A stretch of 64,000 bases of DNA, taken from assembly GCF_001900245.1 (NCBI RefSeq), contig NZ_CP017813.1, positions 682,001 to 746,000 on the forward strand. Reading direction: 5' to 3'. The translations under genes were made by a program, and so were the position numbers. Position 1 is the stretch's first letter. Every line of letters starts with the position of its first letter. This document shows positions 55,947 through 64,000 of the stretch, piece by piece. This stretch comes from Mycoplasmopsis pullorum (GTDB lineage: Bacteria; Bacillota_I; Bacilli_A; Mycoplasmatales; Metamycoplasmataceae). Under the pieces are notes generated by a model, which worked only from the letters and a program-made list of their open reading frames with translations, ran no database searches and had not been told where the DNA came from.

Positions 55947-56502
55947 GTTGCTCTCCTAAATCGTGACAGTGTCTACATCTAGCTTCGTATTCTTTATTTC
56001 CTAAAAAATTAAGCTCTTGATTTGCAGTCTTGCGGTATGAGAATCCCGCCGCTCCTTTGCATAATGCACACACAGCTTTTAATTTATCCACTTCATCCGC
56101 AATAGCTAAAAGTGAAGCTAAAATTGGAAAAGGACGTTTTAAATAATCCATATCCAGTCCACTCACAATTACACGGACACCATATGAAGTGAGTGTATTT
56201 ATTACATTAATAATATTTTCATCAAAGAAATGAATTTCGTCAATAACGACTGCTTTATAGTCTTTTTCGTAAAATTCCAGTATTTGTTCTGAATTATTAA
56301 TATTAATGGCCTTAACTTTTGCTCCATTACGTGAAACAATTTCTATATCGCTAAAGCGATTATCAAATTCTGGTTTAAAAACTAAAGTTTTAACATCAGC
56401 AATTTGTAAAATTTTAATTCGTTTAATCAATTCTTCACTTTTTCCGGCGAACATTGGTCCGGTTATTACTTCTAATGTACCATCAGGATATTTTAAAAAC
56501 AT
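55927..56502 (-). CDS. tdk: Thymidine kinase (type II)
   Basis: 191 residues, no TGA. P-loop TGPMFAGKSEELI at residue 14, Walker B-like VIDEIHFFD near 88, lid FSYRKTA and a zinc site made by CALC and CRHC are characteristic of TK1-like enzymes. It phosphorylates thymidine for dTTP salvage. AGGAG lies 9 nt before the ATG, directly after the stop of the TmcAL gene, so they form an operon. Confidence 0.96.
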   Translation of the reverse strand: MFLKYPDGTLEVITGPMFAGKSEELIKRIKILQIADVKTLVFKPEFDNRFSDIEIVSRNGAKVKAININNSEQILEFYEKDYKAVVIDEIHFFDENIINVINTLTSYGVRVIVSGLDMDYLKRPFPILASLLAIADEVDKLKAVCALCKGAAGFSYRKTANQELNFLGNKEYEARCRHCHDLGEQQKMQLG

Positions 56503-56515
56503 GTTATTTTCGCTC

Positions 56516-57430
56516 CTATTTTTTAATTTTTAACGCTACCATTAAAATGGTCCGTTTAATTCGACTTGAAGTGTACCGTCTTGAGGTACATTCTTGGACA
56601 AAATCGTCGTATTTATCTATTTCAATGTGCTTTTTGAATAAATTTTGAATCCCTTCACTAATCATTTTAAACTTTTCTAATTCTTCGGTGCTATATTTAC
56701 GAATCACTTTTTGAAAACGACGATAAATTTTTTGATTATTTCTTAATTTATCAAAATAATTAAATCGCATTGGTGTATATTTGGTGTAATCTTGGTTATT
56801 TTTTAGCATTTGACGAATTTTAGTTGCACTAGCAAAATCTAGATATGTCTCTTCACTATGAAAATCAATTGTCCGCTTTATCGAAACTGGTTGAATCGGA
56901 TAGTCATTATCAATGATTGTTTTAACATATTCTAATCCTAAAATGTCATTTGGCATTGAAATATCTTCCCCAGATAATTCTTGAAGTGCTAAATTAGTAG
57001 CTTTTGGAAATGAATTAGCTCCTTTTTTGAGAAATTGTTTAATTAATTGGTTATATTGTTCACGATTTTTTTTGATAATTTGAGCAATTTTAATTAAACG
57101 TTCAACATCATCGCTCTCACTACCAAAAACTAAATAATCTATTTTTTGCTTATTTAGGATTTTGACACTTTCACTAGCAAAGATATGAGCAGCTTGTGTG
57201 GACACTTGCGTTGGAAGTTTGAGTACTTTATCCACTCCATTTTTGAGTGCGTAACGCTTGCGTTTAGCGAATGATGCACAGGTTACTTCGCCACGTTGCG
57301 AGTATTTTCCGCTCATTGCAACTATGATTTTGGAACTTGGAAACATCTTTTTAATTTGTTGAATTTGATAAATGTGACCATTGTGAAATGGATTATATTC
57401 AACAACTATACCAATTTTAACTTTCTTCAT
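56516..57430 (-). CDS. tmcAL: tRNA(Met) cytidine acetate ligase TmcAL-like protein (short form)
   Basis: 304 residues, no TGA; Bacillus TmcAL has nearly 400. VEYNPFHNGHIYQI holds the HxGH nucleotidyltransferase motif at residue 17, AMSGKYSQRGE follows, and GSESDD and SASATKIRQ-like segments match the family. The enzyme activates acetate with ATP to make N4-acetylcytidine at the wobble position of elongator tRNA-Met. The C-terminal region is shorter and basic. Upstream of tdk in the same transcript. Confidence 0.85.
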   Translation of the reverse strand: MKKVKIGIVVEYNPFHNGHIYQIQQIKKMFPSSKIIVAMSGKYSQRGEVTCASFAKRKRYALKNGVDKVLKLPTQVSTQAAHIFASESVKILNKQKIDYLVFGSESDDVERLIKIAQIIKKNREQYNQLIKQFLKKGANSFPKATNLALQELSGEDISMPNDILGLEYVKTIIDNDYPIQPVSIKRTIDFHSEETYLDFASATKIRQMLKNNQDYTKYTPMRFNYFDKLRNNQKIYRRFQKVIRKYSTEELEKFKMISEGIQNLFKKHIEIDKYDDFVQECTSRRYTSSRIKRTILMVALKIKK

Positions 57431-57572
57431 TTGTCTAATTATACTTAAATTATTTTGCTGATTTGATTTTATTTTAAATTTAACTTTTTAACCTATAATA
57501 TAGATAGTTTAATTCAATTTTGTAACTCTTTTAAAAGCTAAAAATATTATTTAACTTTTCATAAAAAATATA

Positions 57573-57578
57573 TATAAT
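57573..57578 (+). promoter_or_regulatory. -10 element of rpmF
   Basis: TATAAT within an alternating TA stretch, about 48 bp before the rpmF ATG. The leader holds AAAAGGAGAAAG, a strong Shine-Dalgarno. Confidence 0.5.
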
Positions 57579-57625
57579 AATAGTGCTATTTTTTAAATAG
57601 AACCACAAAATAAAAGGAGAAAGCT

Positions 57626-57823
57626 ATGGCTATTGTACCAAAACGTAAAACATCTAAACAACGTAAACACAAAAGAAGAACCCACGACGCATTATCAACA
57701 CCAAACCTTGTTGCTTGCGCAAACTGTACACAATTAATTGAACAACACCGTGCATGCAGATTCTGTGGTTTCTACAAAGGAAAAAAAGTTGAAGGATATG
57801 TTGCTCTTAACGACAGAGCTTAA
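57626..57823 (+). CDS. rpmF: Ribosomal protein L32
   Basis: 65 residues. AIVPKRKTSKQRKHKRRTHDAL is the conserved N-terminus; CANC and CRFC form a four-cysteine zinc ribbon, the zinc-containing version of L32. Monocistronic here with its own terminator. Confidence 0.97.
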   Translation: MAIVPKRKTSKQRKHKRRTHDALSTPNLVACANCTQLIEQHRACRFCGFYKGKKVEGYVALNDRA

Positions 57824-57849
57824 TTCAAAAATAATTTAATTTTAAAAAT

Positions 57850-57879
57850 AAGACACTTTCTATAATGTGTCTTTTTTTT
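57850..57879 (+). terminator. Intrinsic terminator of rpmF
   Basis: AAGACAC/GTGTCTT stem with a 10-nt loop and T8. Confidence 0.85.
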
Positions 57880-57885
57880 AAATGT

Positions 57886-57960
57886 TATAATATGATGGAG
57901 TATTACTATACTCCTTGGTTATTTTTATAAAAATAACCCTGAGACCAAAGGGAGGACACT
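57886..57960 (+). promoter_or_regulatory. Promoter and two-hairpin leader of the rpsF-ssb-rpsR operon
   Basis: TATAAT at 57886-57891; the transcript would start near 57897, just at a 7-bp stem GGAGTAT/ATACTCC (57897-57914), followed by a perfect 10-bp stem GGTTATTTTT/AAAAATAACC with a 2-nt loop (57917-57938), then GGGAGG before ATG. S6:S18 is known to bind its own leader in many bacteria; the CCG-containing motif described for that RNA is not evident here. Confidence 0.55.
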
Positions 57961-58329
57961 ATGTCAAAATACGAAATTATGTTAATCGTTGACCCTAAAG
58001 CTGATGCTTCAGTTGCTACCAATCTTTTAAATGAAGTTTTTGGTAAAGACGTTAAAAAAGCTGAAAAATTAGAGTTAACTGAATTAGCTTATCCAATTAA
58101 CAAATCAAAACATGCTCAATATGTATATGCTGAAGTTGAAACAAATCCTGCTAACATTGCTGAATTTACACGTAAAGCAAATATTTTAAAAACACTTTGA
58201 AGACAATTAGTAATTAACTTAGATTCAGAAAAAGGATACGGTAAAGAAGTTAAAGTTAAAAAAACTTCTAAGAGAGATTCATCTTTTGCTAAAAAACCTG
58301 CTAAAACTGAAAAAGTTGCTTCTAATTAG
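57961..58329 (+). CDS. rpsF: Ribosomal protein S6
   Basis: 122 residues with one TGA Trp. YEIMLIVDPKAD at the start and KLELTELAYPINKSKHAQYVYAEVE are S6 signatures. The C-terminal 20 residues are basic and disordered. S6 binds S18 in the 30S platform, and both are encoded in this operon with SSB between them. Confidence 0.95.
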
Positions 58330-58358
58330 TAACATTTACAAACATTAAGGATGGTATT

Positions 58359-59021
58359 ATGAACAAAATCATTTTGATAGGACGTACAACAAGCGAAGTG
58401 CGCTACAACCACACCGCTAATGGTGTTGCGTACGCACGTACAACTGTTGCGGTTGAACGTAGAAATTCAAATACTGATGCGACTGACTTTATTCCAGTTG
58501 TTGCATGACGTGGTACTGCAGATTTTTTAAACGCACATGTGCGCAAAGGTACTTTGATTTCAATTGAAGGTGCATTATTCTCAAACCAATACGAATCACG
58601 TGATGGTAATATTGTGCGTAGTTATGAAGTTTCAATTGAAAATGTGTCTATTTTAGAACCTAAAAGTGTGGTCGAAAATCGTCAACCAAACCCTGGTTAC
58701 GTTCCAAGTCCAGCACAAAATAGACCTAATGTTAACTACACTCCAAACTTAAACCCTCAAGGGACGACCAACTCACAAGCTAGAGTTGTGAACCAAATTC
58801 AAACTCCTGAGATTAAACCTAATTTTGGTAGTGTAAATAGCAATTTCACTCAAGTCCACCAACAAAATAAAGTAGTCCCACCAATGAATGATTTTCATAG
58901 TTTAGACGATGATACTTTCAATTCATTAAATAGTTCAAATAATAATACCTCTAATGTAGCAAACAACGACAACGAATCAAGCTTTATGTTTGATTTAGAT
59001 AATATCGATAAATTAGATTAG
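58359..59021 (+). CDS. ssb: Single-stranded DNA-binding protein
   Basis: 220 residues, one TGA Trp (VAWRGTADFL). The OB-fold (about 1-105) starts [14 protein letters not shown] long Gln/Asn/Pro-rich linker follows, then an acidic end ([13 protein letters not shown]). The usual C-terminal tip DDDIPF that docks replication partners is not present; the tip here is acidic but lacks the final Pro-Phe. It lies between rpsF and rpsR as in most bacteria. Confidence 0.93.
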
Positions 59022-59029
59022 GAGAAAAA

Positions 59030-59284
59030 ATGGCTTTTATTAAAAATAAAAAAGGTTTTTCAAGAAGAAAAGTATGTGAATTTTGTGAATCTAAACAAGA
59101 ATATGTTGATTACAAAAACACCGAAGTGTTAAAAAAATACATCAATGCTACAGGACAAATTAAACCAGCAGGTGCTACAGGTACTTGTGCAAAACACCAA
59201 AGAAAAGTTTCGACAGCAATTAAAAGAGCAAGATTTATCGCATTGTTACCATACACAATTATTCGTGTAAGAACACAAAGATAA
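59030..59284 (+). CDS. rpsR: Ribosomal protein S18
   Basis: 84 residues. [11 protein letters not shown] and [26 protein letters not shown] are S18 signatures; CEFC and C/H residues may bind zinc. It partners S6. AGGAGA precedes the ATG, 8 nt after the ssb stop. Confidence 0.96.
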   Translation: MAFIKNKKGFSRRKVCEFCESKQEYVDYKNTEVLKKYINATGQIKPAGATGTCAKHQRKVSTAIKRARFIALLPYTIIRVRTQR

Positions 59285-59297
59285 TATCAATTAAAAA

Positions 59298-59333
59298 ATA
59301 AAATCAGGTTGTTAAAATCTGATTTTTATTTTT
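59298..59333 (+). terminator. Intrinsic terminator of the rpsF operon
   Basis: AAAATCAG/CTGATTTT stem across an 11-nt loop with a T-rich tail. Confidence 0.75.
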
Positions 59334-59414
59334 CAAAAAGTGAATTTTTTCGATAAAAAACATTATTTTTTTGATTTTTTGGTTAAAATAAATATAAATA
59401 AAAAGGAGATCAAA

Positions 59415-60014
59415 ATGTCAAAAGCTTTATTTTTACACGCTAATTTATCTAGCGATGAAAACTCAACATCATTTTACTTAGAACAACAATTTTTAAATGA
59501 ATTTAAAAAAGCTAATCCAGAATCTCAAATCGAAGTTATCGACTTAAATGATACTGAATTAGCACACACCTATCTTAATAAAAAAACTTTTGCAACATAT
59601 TGACAAGATGTTAAAAGTGACCAATGAATCGAGAAATTAAAAAACGTGGACAAATTAATCATTTCTTTACCAATGATTAATTTTGGACCTAGTTCAGTTG
59701 TTAAAAACTTTATCGATGCTATCGCAGTTGCAAACAAAACTTTTTCATATAAATATTCGAAAAAAGGTGATGCAATTGGACTACTTAATAACCTCGATGT
59801 TATGATTTTAGCAACTCAAGGAGCACCAAAAGATTGATATCTTTGAGGTAGTCACGTAACTTGATTAGAGGGAACATGAAACTTTTTAGGAGCAAAAAAA
59901 GTAGACTCTATTCTACTTGCTGGGACAAAAGTTGCACCATATAATGAAATTAGTCCAAAAAAATTAGTTGATGAAAATCTTCAACTGATCAAAGAAAAAG
60001 CTCAAAGTTTTTAA
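59415..60014 (+). CDS. azoR: FMN-dependent NADH-azoreductase (AzoR/AcpD family)
   Basis: 199 residues with several TGA Trp codons. It shows the flavodoxin-like fold start [18 protein letters not shown], the [23 protein letters not shown] segment and [15 protein letters not shown], all typical of AzoR. It reduces quinones or azo compounds with NADH. ATG at 59415 has AAAAGGAG 7 nt upstream; a longer frame upstream is not used. Monocistronic. Confidence 0.9.
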
Positions 60015-60017
60015 TAT

Positions 60018-60036
60018 TTGTCCCAGTCTGGGACAA
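60018..60036. repeat. Perfect 19-bp palindrome containing GGGACA/TGTCCC
   Basis: TTGTCCCAGTCTGGGACAA: 9-bp perfect arms around a single T, between the azoR stop and its terminator. It could be a hairpin in the RNA or a protein-binding site. It contains the GGGAC motif that is unusually common through the window. Confidence 0.6.
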
Positions 60037-60062
60037 TTTATTAAATTCAATTTTAAATGATA

Positions 60063-60098
60063 AAAAGAAGGAGTTAATAATTACTCCTTCTTTTTTTG
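60063..60098. terminator. Bidirectional terminator between azoR and deoB
   Basis: AAGAAGGAGT/ACTCCTTCTT perfect 10-bp stem with an 8-nt loop, and T7. Confidence 0.88.
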
Positions 60099-60099
60099 A

Positions 60100-61287
60100 T
60101 TAAACTAATTCTTCAAAAACATCGTCTCCAGTTTCAGTTACAATTTCAGCACCAAAATTACGTGCAACAATGTTACCTAAAGTACCAAGTCCATTAAAAT
60201 TAGGTAAAACTTTAGGTTTAGTAAATGATTTAGAATAAATTGTTGCCGGCAAGAATTCACGTGTGTGATTGAAACCTGGATAAAGTGGATCGTTACCGTG
60301 GTCACTAGTCATGATTAAAAGGTCATCCTCACGTAAGACATTTAATAATTTTCCTAATTTAACGTCTAAATTAGCGATATTTTGTGCGTATCCATGAACA
60401 TCACGACGGTGTCCGTAGTGTGAGTCAAATTGCACAAGATTGGTGAAAATAAATTGATTTTTAGTATCTTTTGTAGCTAAATCGATTGTAATGTCCATAC
60501 CTTTGTCGTCACTACCGCTTGGAATATGTGTGCTAATTCCTTGTCCAACAAAAATGTCATTAATCTTACCAATCGAAACCACTTCAACACCTTGCTCTTG
60601 TAATTTGTTTAAAATCATTGGTTGCGGTTTATTTGCATAATCGTGACGGTTAAATGTTCTTGTGTATTTACCATCTTCCCCAACGAATGGACGAACAATA
60701 ATTCTACCTACGTTTCATTCTGGTTTTGAGCTACAAATTTCACGAGCAGCTTTACCATAACGGTATAAATTATCTAAACCGATTCATTCTTCGTGAGCTG
60801 CAATTTGTAAAACTGAGTCATTAGATGTATAAACAATCAATGCACCTGTTTCTTTTTGTTCTTGAGCATACTCATCAATAACTTCTGTTCCTGAACCAGC
60901 TCTGTTGCAAATAATTTTACGTCCGTCAAACGCTTTTTCTAGTTCAGTAATTAAGTCGCTTGGAAATCCGTGTTCAGCAAAAGTTGGGAATGGTACTAAA
61001 GTTTTAATCCCCATCATTTCCCAGTGACCGGCTAATGTATCTTTAGCGTTTGATACTTCTTGAACTTTCGCAACATAAGCAAGTGGTTTAGGCACGTGGT
61101 AATTACCGTGTAATTCAGTAATATTTCCAATTCCTAATTTTTTTCAATTATCAATTTTGAATTCTTCTGCTAGTGAAGCGGATTTAATAGTATTAGCCCC
61201 TTTGTCACCAAAAGCTTTTTGGTCACGGTCAGGTCCAATTCCCAATCCGTCTGTTACTATCATAAAAATACGATTAAATTTTGGCAT
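60100..61287 (-). CDS. deoB: Phosphopentomutase
   Basis: 395 residues, standard length. [11 protein letters not shown] at residue 11, [36 protein letters not shown], and the metal motif MTSDHGNDP belong to the DeoB alkaline-phosphatase fold. It interconverts (deoxy)ribose 1- and 5-phosphate, feeding nucleoside sugars to transketolase and phosphoketolase. AAGGAG precedes the ATG. Monocistronic. Confidence 0.96.
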
Positions 61288-61455
61288 TTTTCTCCTTTAA
61301 TAACTATATACATATATATTTTAGTCTTTTTTTATTAAACTTGCACAATATGGTATCGAAAATCATTTTTACCACATTTTTATTTCTTTTTTGGTTTGAG
61401 TTTTTAGTAAAGTTAACTCTCCCCGGCTGGGACAATTCAGATTTATTTATAGTCA
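61288..61455. other. Gap between deoB and the YitT-type gene
   Basis: Contains the deoB ribosome site and an AT-rich promoter region, plus a locally GC-rich CTCCCCGGCTGGGACAATT stretch around 61418-61436 that shares CTGGGACAATT with the 60018 palindrome. No gene is seen. Confidence 0.35.
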
Positions 61456-61482
61456 AATAAAAAAGTCAAGTTAAACTTGACT
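61456..61482 (-). terminator. Intrinsic terminator of the YitT-type gene
   Basis: Perfect 9-bp palindrome AGTCAAGTT-A-AACTTGACT with T6 on the minus strand; starts at the stop codon. Confidence 0.85.
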
Positions 61483-62832
61483 CTAGAATTTTTCGGTTGG
61501 TAGGTAAACATATCCGTCGATACTTGTAACATCGCTAACCGCGATAAAGGCATCAGGATCGACTGCGCGCACTCTCTTAATTAATCTTGGTACTTGTCTA
61601 AATAATGTAATTGAGGTAATTACATCAATGTGTTCTCCTTTAAAACCACCTTTAGCTTTAAACATTGTCAATCCAGTAACAATTCTCTTGTCATTAGCAA
61701 GTTTTGTTTGAACCAATTCATAGTGTGTAGAAAAGATTTCAACACGTACTAATTTGAATTTAGGGAATAATTTATTCAATACTAAAATATAGACAATATT
61801 GGTTAAAATTGTTGCGACAAAGTTTGGAGAGAAATATAATTCTGCTGATCATTTTTTACTAATTACATCTTTAATCGCTTCGATTTGAATTTGTGAAAGA
61901 TTTGAATTTGCAATTTGATCAAAATTACGTTCTGCATTTTCAAGTAGCAATGAACCTGGTAAATAAGAACCAAGTGCAACAGTAATGAAAATAATGATGA
62001 TATTCATATTACCTGATATGCTACCGAATGATTTTTGTTTTGTATTTGCGTATCATTCTCCAATAACACCAGTAACCCCAGCGGTACCACCAATTACTGC
62101 GATGATTGCGAAAACTCAAGCAAGCATGTATCCATAGCAAATTGAGTAAATCATCAATGCTATTACATTACCTGCATCACTTCAAAGTAAAGGGATAATT
62201 GAACTTAATTGAACTTGGTATTTTGGTAATGCTTTTTTGATGATTTCATTGTCAAAATTACCAATAATATAAGCTTGGTTAGCCCCAGGAATCATCCCGA
62301 TTAAAAATGAAACCATTGATGAAACAACTAAGAAAATAACTGTTAAGTTAGTAAAAACACGACCGATTTTTTTGTATCCAAAAATGAAGATTGGGATACT
62401 TAAAATAATATAAGCAATTCAGAAAATTGCTTGGTCAATTAAGTTCCGAACAGTTGGAGCGATGCTTTCAGGCATCGATGAAGTGATTAACCGAGCTGCA
62501 GCTTGTCCAAAAGCAGCAAAACCAAAGTTATAAATTCCGACGTTTTTAACGAAAAACACACTGATTATACCGAAGAATATTGCGGTAACAATTGTAATAA
62601 GTAATATTTTTCACATCGGCATAGCTTTATAGAAATTACTCAATTTCAAACCGAAGTTCGACATCTTGGTGCGTTTATAAACAGTATTTTTCTTAACAAC
62701 ATCCGAACACAACTCATCATGTGGATCGACATGGTTATCATAATCTTTATCATAGATTTCATTTAGCTTGAATTTTTTATTTTTACGTGTTAGACACATC
62801 TTACATTTATCAATTACTTTTTTATAATCCAT
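61483..62832 (-). CDS. YitT/DUF2179-family membrane protein
   Basis: 449 residues with TGA Trp codons. A charged cytoplasmic N-terminus of about 70 residues is followed by about six membrane helices (about 73-340) and a C-terminal ferredoxin-like DUF2179 domain (KLVRVEIFSTHYELV ... VDPDAFIAVSDVTSIDGYVYLP). YitT proteins are widespread in Firmicutes and mollicutes; their function is not settled. The N-terminal extension has several Cys and His (CKMCLTR), possibly a metal site. AAGGAAAGG precedes the ATG. Confidence 0.85.
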
Positions 62833-62850
62833 AAAACCTTACCTTTCCTT

Positions 62851-62951
62851 AAAAAATAAAAACACACGCAGAACTGCGAATGTTTTTATTGGCATTAATA
62901 ATAATTATTAGTGTCAAATTTAAATAATAAATTATGCTACAGATTATTATA
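62851..62951 (-). promoter_or_regulatory. Promoter with leader hairpin and terminator-like structure before the YitT-type gene
   Basis: On the minus strand a TATAAT (plus 62946-62951) precedes an imperfect long AT hairpin (plus 62891-62915) and then a GC-stemmed hairpin CGCAG-TT-CTGCG extended by AAAACA/TGTTTT and followed by a T-rich run (plus 62851-62888), all before the Shine-Dalgarno. This is the layout of an attenuator, though the hairpin may also end pgsA read-through. Confidence 0.45.
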
Positions 62952-63005
62952 CCACTTTAATCGTTAACTTAAATTATTAGTTTAATTTGACTAAAAATTT
63001 TCATA

Positions 63006-63728
63006 TTATTTGAACATATATGTTGAAACTTTAGAAACATATTTGATTCCGCTAATTGTACTTAAAATTGCTGCTACAGCAAAAACACCGTTAAGGAAAT
63101 AATAAGAAATATTTTCTAAAATAGCATTAATATTTATTACATTAATATTTTCAATTGAAGAAAATAAAACAGAGTCAATTAAAGAAAATGAAACAGAGCT
63201 AAAAATAATATGAAAAAGAAAACCACTTATAATCACAGCAGTTAAAATTACGGTTTTAATTTTTCCGTATTTATCAGCTGCGACGCTAATATTGTGTTTA
63301 ATCATTACCCCACGAGCTCCAGCCACAATAATATCTCTTAAAATAATGAGTAACAAAAGAGGAAATGAAAGGTATCCGACTACGGTTAGAAAAATAAGTG
63401 CAGTAGTAGTCATAATTTTATCAGCAATTGGATCTCATAATTTTCCAAAATCGGTCACGATTTTTCTTTCACGAGCAATTTTTCCATCAAAAAAGTCAGT
63501 AATCATTGCTGCGATAAAAATTAATAATGCTAAACATAAAAAGATAATACGAAAAGTGTTTGCAACTCTAGGTATATATCATGATCCAAATGATATTTTA
63601 TTATTTAAATTATTTAAAATTAGAGCTATTGATAAAAATAAAATAAATGGAATTACTAAAAGCAAACGAATGACTGTTAGCTTATTTGGTAGATTCAGAT
63701 TTTTTCAAAAGTTTTGAATTGAATTCAT
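63006..63728 (-). CDS. pgsA: CDP-diacylglycerol-glycerol-3-phosphate 3-phosphatidyltransferase
   Basis: 240 residues with TGA Trp codons. The CDP-alcohol phosphotransferase motif is complete: [27 protein letters not shown] (residues about 78-104). NLPNKLTVIRL at the N-terminus is typical of PgsA. It makes phosphatidylglycerol phosphate, the precursor of cardiolipin made by Cls (23 kb). Its start overlaps the end of the gene to the right by 47 nt. Confidence 0.93.
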
Positions 63729-64000
63729 TTCTTACCTCGTTTAAAACTTGTTCTTGTTTTTTTTCTAAATCAGCAATTTCAATTTTTTGTAATTCATTTT
63801 TAATTTCTTCAATCAATTTAGCTTGTTTTTTGGTTCATAAATTACTTTTGTTATCTTTTAATTGCACGACGAATTTCACAATTTTTTGACTTTGATCGTT
63901 ATTTAATAGATATAATTGGAAATCTGGATCACGAACAATATCTTCTAAAATAGTTTTTGCACTTACAGTTAATTCGCTCATGGTGTGTTCACCGATACTT
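63682..64000 (-). CDS. Unidentified protein, C-terminal part only (cut by window edge)
   Basis: The frame is open to the right edge, so the N-terminus is outside or at ATG 63981. The visible 106 residues start with SIGEHTMSELTVSAKTILE and end in a charged, Lys/Glu-rich helical stretch, probably coiled coil. It overlaps pgsA by 47 nt, so is expressed with it. I do not recognise the family. Confidence 0.6.

Noticed and set aside
57573-57578. TA-rich stretch as a phase-variable TA repeat
   Set aside because: The alternating run before rpmF is short and interrupted, and switching of an essential ribosomal gene is implausible.
1-64000. Many apparent short or broken genes
   Set aside because: They are artefacts of reading TGA as stop. 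With TGA as Trp all but the ABC gene at 20410-22037 become continuous.

Overview
This 64-kb window comes from the chromosome of a mycoplasma (class Mollicutes). Nearly every protein is interrupted by in-frame TGA codons at conserved tryptophan positions (genetic code 4). The DNA is very AT-rich, there is no cell-wall gene, RF1 is present, and the enzymes seen (phosphoketolase, transketolase, D-lactate and alcohol dehydrogenases, nucleoside salvage, many ABC transporters) fit a parasitic fermenter. Phosphoketolase together with this gene mix suggests the hominis/bovis/synoviae branch (Mycoplasmopsis-like), but the species cannot be fixed from the sequence alone. All coordinates below were obtained by joining reading frames across TGA.

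Layout. 1-5.5 kb: polyamine-type ABC permeases PotB (cut by the window edge) and PotC, followed by two tandem, diverged PotD-like proteins. 5.5-9.1 kb: an RpiR-type regulator and phosphoketolase. 9.2-14.9 kb (minus): SecA, an RNase H with a viroplasmin-like N-terminus and a large unknown C-terminus, a Cof-type phosphatase and a YfcE-type phosphoesterase. 15-18.8 kb: RNA methyltransferases, a GpsB/DivIVA-like protein, RbgA and AsnS. 18.9-24.6 kb (minus): a two-gene ABC exporter whose first gene carries a one-base frameshift in a homopolymer, behind an unusual leader (15-A tract, promoter, short terminated transcript, hairpins), then cardiolipin synthase and a Sua5/YrdC protein. 24.6-31.8 kb: MutM, nicotinamidase-like, Smr, M42 aminopeptidase, UPF0154, LemA, pyrophosphatase, transketolase and deoxynucleoside kinase. 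31.9-33.3 kb: L11-L1. 33.3-38.9 kb (minus): OppA-OppB-OppC without ATPase genes, then a methyltransferase. 39-42.7 kb: RF1-PrmC, a small hydrophobic peptide gene with a double-glycine-like leader, L21-L27 and a degenerate DprA-like protein. 42.8-46.2 kb: alcohol dehydrogenase, D-lactate dehydrogenase and an aquaporin. 46.2-50.5 kb: a 296-bp terminal-inverted-repeat element flanked by 223-bp direct repeats, then a MdlAB-type ABC pair. 50.7-55.9 kb: GdpP, L9, DnaB and a CorC-like protein. 55.9-64 kb: thymidine kinase, TmcAL, L32, S6-SSB-S18, azoreductase, DeoB, a YitT-type membrane protein, PgsA and a gene cut by the right edge.

The genes form short, tightly packed operons with frequent 1-50-nt overlaps and clear intrinsic terminators, many shared between convergent genes. 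Metabolically, phosphoketolase, transketolase, DeoB, kinases and pyrophosphatase link pentose/nucleoside salvage to glycolysis, with Adh and D-Ldh reoxidising NADH and the adjacent aquaporin a plausible lactic acid or glycerol channel.

Most noteworthy: (1) the small inverted-repeat element with an exceptionally long duplicated target, resembling the behaviour described for IS1634-family elements; (2) the ABC exporter region combining a promoter-proximal A15 tract, a short terminated transcript and an A6 frameshift, as would suit an on/off switch; (3) the small peptide gene near 41.1 kb. No tRNA, rRNA or CRISPR array was seen.
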